Below are positions 1 to 8,521 of a stretch of DNA of 64,000 nucleotides, in pieces. The notes below the pieces were generated by a model that had not been told where the DNA came from, ran no database searches, and worked only from the letters and a program-made list of their open reading frames with translations. A program made the translations under genes and the position numbers. Position 1 is the first letter of the stretch, and every line of letters starts with the position of its first letter. Origin of the DNA: Williamsoniiplasma somnilux (GTDB taxonomy: Bacteria > Bacillota_I > Bacilli_A > Mycoplasmatales > Mycoplasmataceae); assembly GCF_002804005.1 (NCBI RefSeq), contig NZ_CP024965.1, positions 804,414-868,413 of the forward strand. Direction: 5' to 3'.

Positions 1-1
1 T

Positions 2-1843
2 GGCTCACAAACTATTAAATTTAGCGCGGTCAAAAAAGAAGACAATTCTAATAAATTTAAAGGTAACATAAGTTTTAATCACGAATGAAAAACAAATAAC
101 AAAGTTTCTGAACCAATTGAAAACATTAGAACTAAATTAGAAACAATTTTAAAAAGTAATGGGAATTCCAAGTGAAATCTTGAAGAATTGAAGGAAAAAA
201 TTGAAAGTGATGAAAATTTAAAAAATCAAAATATCGTTGCTCAAGAGTTAGCGGTTGAAACTAATGGTTGAAATAGTTTTGAACAAGTTTTAATGTTTAG
301 CGCTGATGGAGAAAAATTATATGTTGGGTCAATTTCGCTAAGACATAAATATGTTGAAAAGAATTCTATTGATATTAGTGATGAAAAAAACAATATTAAA
401 AATTCTATCAACACTTTGGTGGATGGAATTAGTAAAACTCAAAAAGTTGACCAAAACAAATTGCAAACATTAATTAATAATTTGTATGGAATAAATGAAA
501 TAAAAGTCGAGATTGAAGATAGCAGTCAAGAAAATTCAGGAAACCAAACAATTAAATTTACAGGTTTACACAGTGATGTAAATATAGACAAGAAATACTC
601 AGGAACATTTCAAATATCTAGGTATTGAAATAACCCCAAAATGATTTCGGAGAAAAAGGATTTATTACAAAGTATTTTGAATAAAAATAACAATGCTTGA
701 ACTCAAGAAGCTTTAAAGGCTGAAATTGAGCAAGAAGTTGAATTAAAAAACCAAAATATTACAGTTAAGGAAATTAAAAATAATAACACTCGCACAATAA
801 GCAATGAACAACAAGTGTTTCTTTTTGAGGCCGATAAGGATAAATCTTATTTTGGATCAATTGTTTTAATACACAGTTATAATGTTGACACAACTGTTGA
901 TATTAGCGATGATAAAACCGAAGTTTACAACACTATCAAATCTATAAAAGATACGTTAGACAAAACTCAAAAGGCATCAGAAAAAAATCTTCAACAAATG
1001 TTAGATAATATTTATGGTTCTGGTGAAATTGATGTTAATGTAATTGATAATTTAGGTGTTGATGAAACAGCAACAACAGGGTTGCAAACTTTAGAGTTTA
1101 TAGGTTTATGAAGTGCTGAAAATACAAACAAAAAATTCAAAGAAAAGATAAGTTTTGAACATAAGTGATCTATTTTTAAAGATATTTCAAATTATATAAC
1201 TGAATTGGATTTGGGCGAAATCGAAGATAATTCGCCTTCAACAATAAAGAATAAAATTATTGAATTAAATCCCAATGCTGCTGCTGCCAGTTTCGAAATA
1301 TTGGATATTAATGATAAAACAGTCAAAATCAAAGGTGTTGGAAATTTTGTTGGAGAAATTGAATTAACATTTACCACTTCTAAACTAAATATTCAAGGTT
1401 ATATACTTTTAACAAATTTAGGAACATTAATAAAAGCTGATGAAGAACAAATTAGAGATGGAATTTTAGCGAAAAATCCTAAATCTAAAAATTTTCAATA
1501 TGAAGTTTCTGAAATTACAAATGATTCAGCTTTAATAACCGGTTTGGGTGAATACACAGGTAAAATAAGGGTTACTTATCAAATGTCAAAAGATATATCT
1601 AAAATGATCACTAAATATGAGAGGTTTAAATATGTTGGGGATGTTTTGGACATTTTTAATGTAGCCAAACATATCGAGGAAAGATATAAAAGTCAAGGGT
1701 TGGTGTTTGGAACAACATTTGCGCTACTTAAAGATAACGACACGCGCAATGGTACTCCTGGTTTAGTTCAATATTGGCATGTTATTGGAATAAACTCTTT
1801 TATAGGTTATAGTCAAATAATTGTAGCCTACATAGGAATATAA
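2..1843 (+). CDS. Repeat-module surface protein, 5' end outside window
   Basis: One open frame runs from the window edge to TAA at 1841-1843 when TGA is read as Trp (TGA at 86, 626 and 1166 among others). These three sites are 540 bp apart and mark the ends of ~180-residue modules. Each module ends in a strand-rich part (QTIKF/GLH/KKYSG...F followed by Trp) and carries a central F-x-ADG-x(4)-G-S box and a Tyr-Gly-x(3)-Ile segment. The last ~230 residues form another domain, beginning with a DLGEI motif and repeated about twice, and ending in YWHVIGIN. It is a paralogue of the next gene, which has an intact lipoprotein signal, so this is probably also a surface lipoprotein whose signal lies upstream. 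Function unknown; adhesion or antigenic variation is inference only. A terminator follows at 1908. Confidence 0.8.
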
Positions 1844-1907
1844 AAAATTTGCATGAACAACAGAAAATATGCTTTTTACAAGCATAAAAAATTTTTTATA
1901 AACTTAG

Positions 1908-1936
1908 AGCCAAACAATAATTTGTTTGGCTTTTTA
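1908..1936 (+). terminator. Rho-independent terminator of first repeat protein
   Basis: Stem AGCCAAAC / GTTTGGCT (1908-1915 and 1924-1931) with an 8-nt loop, followed by a T-run. Confidence 0.8.
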
Positions 1937-2230
1937 TTTATTCTTAAGAACTAAAAACAGCAATTTTTTTGTTTTTAGTCAAAAAATGTATTTGCAGGAG
2001 CGCTATTTAAATAATTGCTAAATTTTAATAATAGCTGTGGCTATATCTTTTGAAATAACATAAATTAGGGTTAATATTTGGTTTAATTTAATATCATTTA
2101 TTATTGAAATTTATCAATAAAAATATTCATAATTTGTTTATATTTGAATATTTAGTAACTTTTTATGATTTTTTTAAAAAAAATTAACAAAACGTTTGAT
2201 TTTACTTATATAAGTGTTATTTATATATTA

Positions 2231-2265
2231 TCTCTTAGGATTAAAATATTTTAATCACTAAGAGA
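2231..2265. repeat. 35-bp inverted repeat in 5' UTR, abutting the SD
   Basis: TCTCTTAGGATTAAAAT is followed directly by its near-perfect reverse complement ending in CTAAGAGA at 2265. One unpaired base interrupts the stem. The Shine-Dalgarno-like AAAGGA starts immediately at the foot of the stem, so the hairpin would lie in the 5' UTR of the 1,257-aa lipoprotein and could affect mRNA stability or ribosome access. Confidence 0.65.
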
Positions 2266-2279
2266 AAGGAAAGAAGACA

Positions 2280-5200
2280 ATGAAAAGAGCATTGAAAATA
2301 TTGACTTGAACAGGTGGTCTGGGTGTGGGTATAAGTGCCGGTCTTACTGTTGTTTCATGTTCAAAAAAGATAGTTATTATAGATACTAGTCCAATTAGAA
2401 TTGACGATCAAAAAACTGAAGTTTACAAAATATTAAAAACTATTACAGAATCAAACGATAAAACAAAACCGCTTAAGGAGTCAGAACTAAATGATTTGAT
2501 TAAGTCATTAGGTTGATCAAATTCATTAAAAGTTAAAATTGTTGACAAAAAAAATCTAGTCAATAATTTAAAAGTTAATGAAAAAGAAGTATCTGAATTA
2601 CATGGTTTACAAAATATTACTTTCAGTGGATTAAACAATTCTTCGGATTATACAAAAAATTTTATAGGAACTGTGTCTTTTGAATTTGAGTGAAAAAATG
2701 AAAAGAAAATTATCAAACCAATAATTAACATAAAAAATGAGATTGTAAAAATTATTAAAGAAACTGAAGGAAAAAGTGTTTCTTTGAATATCGTTGATTT
2801 ACAAAAGGAAATTGACAAAAAATTTCCTGACGAAAAAATTAAATTAACTGAAGTTATTAATGAAGAAAAAACTTGAAATAACTTCGAACAATTAATAATG
2901 TTTAGTGCTGATGGAAATAATGGTTATGCTGGCTCGTTAGTTTTAAAGCATGAATATATTGAAAATAATTCTATAGATATCAGCGACATTAATAGTCCTG
3001 TTAGAAAAAATCTGTCTTTAGTTCTTGGTACATATAGTAGTAAAAAGATAATAGAAAAAGATAGCTTAAAAAGTATTGTCGACAAAATTTATGGAGTTGA
3101 TGAAATAGAAGTAAATTTTGTTGATGAAGTTAATTCAACAAGACAATTAACAAGTGGCATTCAAACAATTGAATTTAAAGGTTTGCACGATGATAAAAGC
3201 ATTTCAAAAAAATATTCTGGAAAATTTACTATTTCTCGCAAGTGAAACAAACCTTTAAAACTTGAAAGTGTTAGTGACAAATTAAATGCGATTTTAAATG
3301 CAGATTTAAAACATAAAGTTGGTCTTAAAGAATTAAATAATAAATTGATGAAAGATCCGGAATTTAAGGATGAAAACATTGAAATAAAAGAACTTACAAA
3401 TTCATCAAGTTTGCGTTCGATGTCAAATGGTGAGCAAATTTTTATGTTTAGTTCTAAAGGGAATAAAAAGTATGAAGGCTCTGTCATTTTAAAACATATA
3501 TATGAAATCGACACAACTAGCGATCTTGCTGATGAAAATTCTCAAATTTCTAAATCTTTAGATATCATTGTTGGATCACTAGATAAAACAAAATCTGTAG
3601 ATCAAAATTATTTAGCAAATATGATAGACAAGATTTATGGAAAACAACAGATTAAAGTTGAAGTATCTAATGATGATATTAATAATTTAAATGTTAAAGC
3701 AGGTAAACAAAAAATTGTTTTTACTGGTTTACATAATATGAATGATTTGAACAAAAAATTTAAGGGTTCAAAATCTTTTCAACATATTTGAAATAAAAAA
3801 AATAGTTCTAAAAAATCTATTGATGAAATAAAAATTGATATTGAAAAAGAATTAAAAAATCAACAAAATAGGATTTGAAATATTGCTGATTTAGAAAATA
3901 ATATTAACGAAGCCATTGAAGGCGCAAATATAAAAATAGAAGAAATATACGTTAAAGAAGAATCTTGAAATACTTTTAAGCAAATCTTGGTTTTTACCAC
4001 CGATGAACAAAGCATATATAGTGGTTCACTAATTTTACAACATGAATATCATGAAAATAATCAAATTTCACTTAACGATAGCAACAATAACATTGAAAAA
4101 AATATTGCATTAATCCTTGAAAATCAGGATGATTCAAAATCGGTTAAGCAAGAACATATACAACAGATAATAGACAATATTTACGGTTTAGATGAAATTC
4201 AAGTAACTATAGAGAATGATCACTCTGACTCATTAGAAAAACAAAAGATTACTTTCACAGGTTTACATAATCAAGTAAACTATTCAAAAAAATATACTGG
4301 TAGTTTTTCGTTGATCCATAATTGAAAAACGAATAGACTGCTTAATGATGTTAAAGATAAATTAGTAGCAGTTTTAGATTTAAACAAAAATCAAAAGTGA
4401 AATATAAATGATTTGAACAATGAGATTGCTAAAAATGATGCTTTAAAAAATCAAGGAATTGTAGTTGAAGAGATTGCAGGAGCAACAAATAATGATTCTT
4501 TAAATCTAAATGAACAAATTTTTGTTTTTAATGCTGACGGAAAAGGAAAATATAGAGGTGCTTTAGTTTTAAAACATCAATATATTGTTGATAGAACAAT
4601 TAATATTGCTGACAAAAATAAAGAGGTTTATAAAGCATTATTTTCATTAATAAATTCATTTGATAAAACTAAAGAGGTGAGTGTTCAAGAAATTTCTGAT
4701 TTAGTTAACAACATCTACGGTTTAGGTGAAATTCAAGTAACTATAGAGGATGATCATTCTGACTCATTAGAAAAACAAAAGATTACTTTCACGGGTTTAC
4801 ATAGTGCAAATAATCCATCAAAAAAATATACTGGTAGTTTTTCGTTAATTCATAATTGAAAAACGAATAGACCGCTTAATGATATTAAAGATAAATTAAT
4901 AACAATTTTAGATTTAAATAAAAATCAAAAGTGAAATATAAATGATTTGAACAATGAGATTGATAAAAATGATGCTTTAAAAAATCAAGGAATTGTAGTT
5001 GAAGAAATTTCAGGAACAACAAATAATGATGCTTTAAATCTAAACGAACAAATTTTTGTTTTTAAAGCTGATGGTAAAAAAAATTACAGCGGCACTGTAA
5101 TTTTAAAACATCAATATTTTTTTGATAAAACAATTGATATTTCTGATAGTACAAAAGGTGTTTACAAAACATTGTCTTCATTAATGACCTCATTAGATAA

Positions 5201-6053
5201 AACTAAAGAGGTGAGTGCTCAAGAAATTTCTAATTTAGTTAACAACATCTACGGTAACGGCCAAATTAAAGTTGAAGTTAGCAATGCAAGTAACATTTTT
5301 GTGACTACTTCTGGAAAACAAAAAGTAACTTTCACAGGATTGTACAACAATGATAACAACAGCAATCAAAAATATAGAGGTGAAATAAGTTTCTTCCACA
5401 ATTGAGTTACATTAAAAAATCTTTCAGATTACATAAACATCAACGACTTAGGAGAAATTGATAATAACTCACCAGATGCAATCAAAAACGAAATAATTGT
5501 AAAAAATCTTGAAGCTCGTTTTAGTACTTTTGAGGTTTTAGATATCACTAGCAACTCTGCTTTGATTAAAGGCACAGGTGCATTTACAGGTGCCATTAAT
5601 GTTTATTTTTCAACAAAAAAATTAAATATGCTTGCCTATATTAGAGACACAGATTTAGGAATTTTGCCAAACACTAGCAATGAAAGTATTATCAATGCTA
5701 TATTAAAACAAAATCCTCAAGCTAAAGAAACTTCGTTTGTTATTAAACCAACAAGTGATCACACATTTATTATTTCTGGTACAGGTAGATTTTCGGGTTT
5801 TGTTGTGGTTGAAACACAAAAACCTAAAAAAATAACTGATGTAGTAAAAAACATAACTAAAATTAACTTTCGTGCTGATTTAAAAAACGAGTTGTTAATT
5901 GCTAATAAAATTCATCAGCTGTATCCAGAATTAGTTTACAATGTCAACTTTATTCTTCATCGAGCATTAACATATGATCGTTTTGTTGAATGGGATGTTA
6001 TTGGAATTAATGATTATGTTGGTTCTGCTTCATTATTACTATTCCAAAAATAG
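2280..6053 (+). CDS. Large repeat-module lipoprotein (1,257 aa)
   Basis: ATG at 2280 is preceded by AGAAAGGAAAG. The N-terminus is a lipoprotein signal: MKRALK, a glycine-rich hydrophobic stretch, then VVSC with the lipidated Cys at residue 27. After it come six ~178-184-residue modules; their closing Trp codons (TGA) lie at 2691, 3243, 3789, 4323, 4857 and 5403, i.e. 534-552 bp apart. Modules share LKNQGI...E-I, NEQIF-x-F-x-ADG-K, DISD, LDKTK, NNIYG and KQKxTFTGLH. The C-terminal ~210 residues carry the DLGEI domain and end in VEWDVIGIN, matching the upstream paralogue. All internal stops are TGA. Anchored outside the membrane by lipidation; function unknown. Module number could change by recombination, since neighbouring modules are nearly identical in DNA. 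Confidence 0.88.
4140..5034 (+). repeat. Near-identical 534-bp tandem modules inside the gene
   Basis: Segments 4140-4500 and 4674-5034 match almost base for base (e.g. GAAATTCAAGTAACTATAGA, KNDALKNQGIVVEE, DSLEKQKITFTGLH) at a spacing of exactly 534 bp, while outer modules of the same gene have diverged strongly. This points to a recent in-frame duplication or gene conversion. Confidence 0.75.
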
Positions 6054-6060
6054 AACAAAT

Positions 6061-6088
6061 AAAAACCCGCACCTTTGTGTGGGTTTTT
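6061..6088. terminator. Bidirectional terminator, repeat lipoprotein / rplL
   Basis: AAAAACCCGCAC, loop CTTT, GTGTGGGTTTTT. A perfect stem (one G-T pair) with A/T runs on both sides, placed between the convergent lipoprotein and rplL ends. Confidence 0.9.
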
Positions 6089-6099
6089 GCTTTGAATTA

Positions 6100-6465
6100 T
6101 TATTTTAATTCAACAGCCGCTCCAGCTGCTACTAAAGCTTCTTTCATTTTTTCAGCTTCATCCATTTTTACGCCTTCTTTAACTGTGATTGGTGTTGCTC
6201 CATCAACTAATTTTTTAGCATCCATTAATCCTAAACCAGTTAAATCTTTAACTGCTTTAATAACTCCAACTTTGTTTCCTCCAACAGAAGTAATAACAAC
6301 TGCTGCTTCAGTTGGTGCTGCTGCTGTTGCAGCTGCTGCTGGTGCTGCTACAGCTGCTGCTGCAACAACTCCGAAGTGATCTTCGATTTGTTTTACTAAA
6401 TCGTTTAATTCAGTTAATTTCATTTCTTCTAATGCCTTGATAATATCGTCTTTTGTAATTGCCAT
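6100..6465 (-). CDS. rplL: 50S ribosomal protein L7/L12
   Basis: 121 aa. The N-terminal dimerisation part ([17 protein letters not shown]) is followed by a very Ala-rich hinge (about residues 35-55) and the C-terminal factor-binding domain with [19 protein letters not shown] and KKLVDGATP. It forms the L10-anchored stalk of the large subunit that recruits translation GTPases. It lies 42 bp after rplJ in the same transcript, controlled by the L10 leader upstream. Length and motifs are normal for the family. Confidence 0.97.
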   Translation of the reverse strand: MAITKDDIIKALEEMKLTELNDLVKQIEDHFGVVAAAAVAAPAAAATAAAPTEAAVVITSVGGNKVGVIKAVKDLTGLGLMDAKKLVDGATPITVKEGVKMDEAEKMKEALVAAGAAVELK

Positions 6466-6507
6466 AATATATGTCCTCTTTTCTTTTTTGTTTAACGATT
6501 GTTTTGA

Positions 6508-7002
6508 TTATGCTTCTTTTGTTTTTGCAATTTCTTTAACTACGTTCATGAATTGACGTAATGGGTAAATAAGTGAAGATGCAAACATACCGTATAGTTC
6601 ATCTTTTGATGGAAGTGAAGCAATTTCGTTAATTGCAGCAGTATCCATAATTGCGCCTTCAATAATTCCGGCTTTTAATTTCATATCTTCATTAGTTTTT
6701 GCAAATTCAGCTACCAATTTAGCTGCTGCGATTGAATCTTCTGAAAAAATAAATACGTTTTGTTGAGTTAAAAATTCAGATAACCCTTCTAAACCAGAAG
6801 CTTCAGCAGCACGACGAACTAGTGAATCTTTATAAACTTTAACTTCAATATTTTGTTTTAAAGCTGCTTGTCTAAATTTGGTCATTTGTGCTACTGTTAA
6901 GTTTTTGTATTCTGCAACAGCCACACCTGGTGATTTTAATTTTCCAGCAATTGCTAAAACTATTTCAGCTTTGATCGCATGAGCAGGTCTTTGTAATACC
7001 AT
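6508..7002 (-). CDS. rplJ: 50S ribosomal protein L10
   Basis: 164 aa from ATG at 7000-7002 (MVLQRPAHAIKAEIV), chosen because AAAGGAGG sits just upstream. An open extension to 7104 would run through the leader RNA and is not a credible start. It has the LTVAQMTKFRQAAL, VKVYKDSLVRRA and LPSKDELYGMFASSL segments of L10; the C-terminal helix binds L12 dimers. First gene of the rplJ-rplL transcript and the expected ligand of the leader structure at 7041-7165. In relatives rplA lies directly upstream; here the two are separated by the methyltransferase/ParB-like cassette. Confidence 0.96.
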   Translation of the reverse strand: MVLQRPAHAIKAEIVLAIAGKLKSPGVAVAEYKNLTVAQMTKFRQAALKQNIEVKVYKDSLVRRAAEASGLEGLSEFLTQQNVFIFSEDSIAAAKLVAEFAKTNEDMKLKAGIIEGAIMDTAAINEIASLPSKDELYGMFASSLIYPLRQFMNVVKEIAKTKEA

Positions 7003-7040
7003 TTCTATTCCTCCTTTAAAAATTTTGTTATGTTTCCAAA

Positions 7041-7165
7041 TAAAAACCTCGGATTTTAAAGCCGAGGTAAACGAAAAAGTTTTTACTTTTAATAATAAAA
7101 ACATTTTCCCTCGGTAACGAATTAAGGGTTGCCCCAGTTACTGTCTTTGGTACTAATAGCATCAA
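7041..7165 (-). promoter_or_regulatory. L10 leader RNA with attenuator
   Basis: On the minus strand the leader reads ACCAAAGACAGTAACTGGGG, then CCCTTAATTCGTTACCGAGG, resembling the conserved core of the Firmicutes L10 leader (AGACAG...CTTAAT...CCGAGG). Downstream, CCTCGG (7062-7067) can pair with CCGAGG (7047-7052) to form a terminator hairpin followed by TTTTTATTT, or with the earlier CCGAGG (7109-7114) to form an antiterminator. The two pairings exclude each other. It fits autogenous control of rplJ-rplL by L10; the family assignment is from memory of the motif. Confidence 0.75.
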
Positions 7166-7166
7166 T

Positions 7167-7195
7167 ATAATATCATATTTTAAATTAATTGTCTA
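7167..7195 (-). promoter_or_regulatory. Promoter of rplJ-rplL
   Basis: Minus strand: TAGACA (7195-7190), a 17-bp spacer, then TATTAT (7172-7167), placed just before the L10 leader. It lies between the cassette and rplJ, so the ribosomal operon kept its own promoter after the insertion. Confidence 0.55.
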
Positions 7196-7233
7196 AAACT
7201 TTAAAGGAAGAAATGATGAAATTAAAATTATTT

Positions 7234-8445
7234 CTATAAATTTACTTTTTTAAATACATAAATTCTATCAATTCTTGTTGCTTTACCAGCTTTAGAACCC
7301 ATTGAATTCGTTGCTTTGTTTGTTTGTTTAATTGGATCAATGTATATTTCTTTAATAACTAGTTCTGGTACACCTTCTTTAATTTCGCTTCAAATATCTT
7401 TAAAGGAGCTATTACGAACATCTCCTATTACCAATATTATTGTCGTATTTATTGAAGATATTTTAGAAATATTCAATAAATACGATTTCATAAAATTTTT
7501 ATATTCATACAGTTTACAATCATCGTTTAAGCCTATTGATTTGTTTTTTTCTTTGGTATCAAATCCAAGTAGTCACATTTTAAGTCAATTTTGATTAGTG
7601 TAATTAATTATATTTAAATACGGGGGTGATGTGAAAACTAATTTTGGTTTCAAATTAGGAAAATAATTATATATCTCCAATGCATTACCGTATTTAACTA
7701 TACCGACATTATCTGAATATTTAGATTTTAAAATAATAAATTTTGCACGATTTTTTATTTTTTCAAAAACATTATCCTTTGGTTTTTTTAGTTTTTTTTC
7801 TTTTGCATATTTTTTTACATAGTTTTTAGACATAGAAGTGTGATTGCTCATATGCAAAGATAAGTATAAGGTTTCACCGTTTTTTCTCATTGGTCCATGC
7901 ATTATTCCAAGTGTTATTGCCAATATATAATTGTCAATTTCGCTTAATGAATGCCACTTTAAACCCAATTTTTCTTTAATGAAAGAAATTTGTTTTAAAT
8001 TATGTCGACTATAATAAATTTCCAAATCCTTATTTCATTTATAATTATTAAAACTTTTATTATATTCTTCTTCCAATTCGTTTATTCTAGATAAAATATC
8101 TTGAATTTTAAACGATCTCGATTTTGATTTTGATAAAACATAAGCAAAAGGGTTTAAATCAATTGCATAGGCTTTTCTATTATCTAATCTTGCCTGAAGC
8201 AATGTTGTACCGCGGCCAGAAAAAGTGTCCAATATTATATCGTTTTCTTCGCTATATTCTTTTATAAAATAATTCGCCAAAGCAGGAGAAAACATAGCTA
8301 CATATGAAGAAATTCGGTGTGTTTTATCTCCTCACATACGACTTTTATTTTTTCAATTTTCTTTGACCTCAGAAGTTAAATCTAATGATTTTATTAATTT
8401 AAAATTCAAATTATAAGATTCTTTTATAACTATATTTGAATCCAT
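7234..8445 (-). CDS. DNA methyltransferase, TSPPY type
   Basis: 403 aa from ATG at 8443-8445 with GAGGT 6 bp upstream; six Trp codons are TGA, and the stop is TAG. Order of motifs: FSPALANYFI (motif X-like, ~residue 52), DTFSGRGTT (S-adenosylmethionine-binding motif I, ~70), and TSPPYLNIINY (catalytic motif IV, ~273). The [ST]PPY box is typical of exocyclic amino MTases (N4-cytosine or N6-adenine); the TSPPY form favours N4-cytosine, but the sequence does not settle it. The ~190 residues between motifs I and IV probably hold target recognition. The C-terminus (GSKAGKATRIDRIYVFKK) resembles the end of site-specific DNA methylases. It forms a cassette with the upstream ParB/Srx-like gene; no classical restriction endonuclease is visible. 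Probably a horizontally acquired defence or epigenetic gene. Confidence 0.85.
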
Positions 8446-8471
8446 ATTATTACCTCATGTTTACATACAAT

Positions 8472-8510
8472 AAAATTATAGCTTTTTATGATCATAAAAG
8501 TTAAAAATTC
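8472..8510 (-). promoter_or_regulatory. Promoter of methyltransferase with 16-bp palindrome
   Basis: Minus strand has TATAAT (about 8480-8475) upstream of the methyltransferase start. A perfect palindrome TTTTATGATCATAAAA (8484-8499) lies just upstream, in the expected -35/-10 spacer, a usual place for a repressor site. The half TGATCATAAAA recurs upstream of the ParB-like gene at 10918-10928. The operator role is inference. Confidence 0.4.
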
Positions 8511-8521
8511 AATAAAAAATG

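Larger units (their letters stand above)
1844..2279. other. Gene-free spacer between the two repeat proteins
   Basis: About 436 bp without a credible gene. It holds the terminator of the upstream gene (1908-1936), a further inverted repeat at about 1950-1979 (ACTAAAAACA paired with TGTTTTTAGT), a very AT-rich stretch that probably contains the promoter of the next gene (TTGATT near 2197, ATTTATATATTAT near 2220), and a strong 35-bp inverted repeat just before the ribosome binding site at 2231-2265. Confidence 0.6.

Noticed and set aside
293..1111. Apparent frameshifted or broken fragments in the repeat genes and permeases
   Set aside because: All breaks are TGA in an unchanged frame; with TGA as Trp the genes are continuous. 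Not pseudogenes.
6077..6379. Plus-strand 100-aa Ala/Thr-rich ORF
   Set aside because: It is antisense to rplL; the Ala-rich hinge of L7/L12 produces an open complementary frame.
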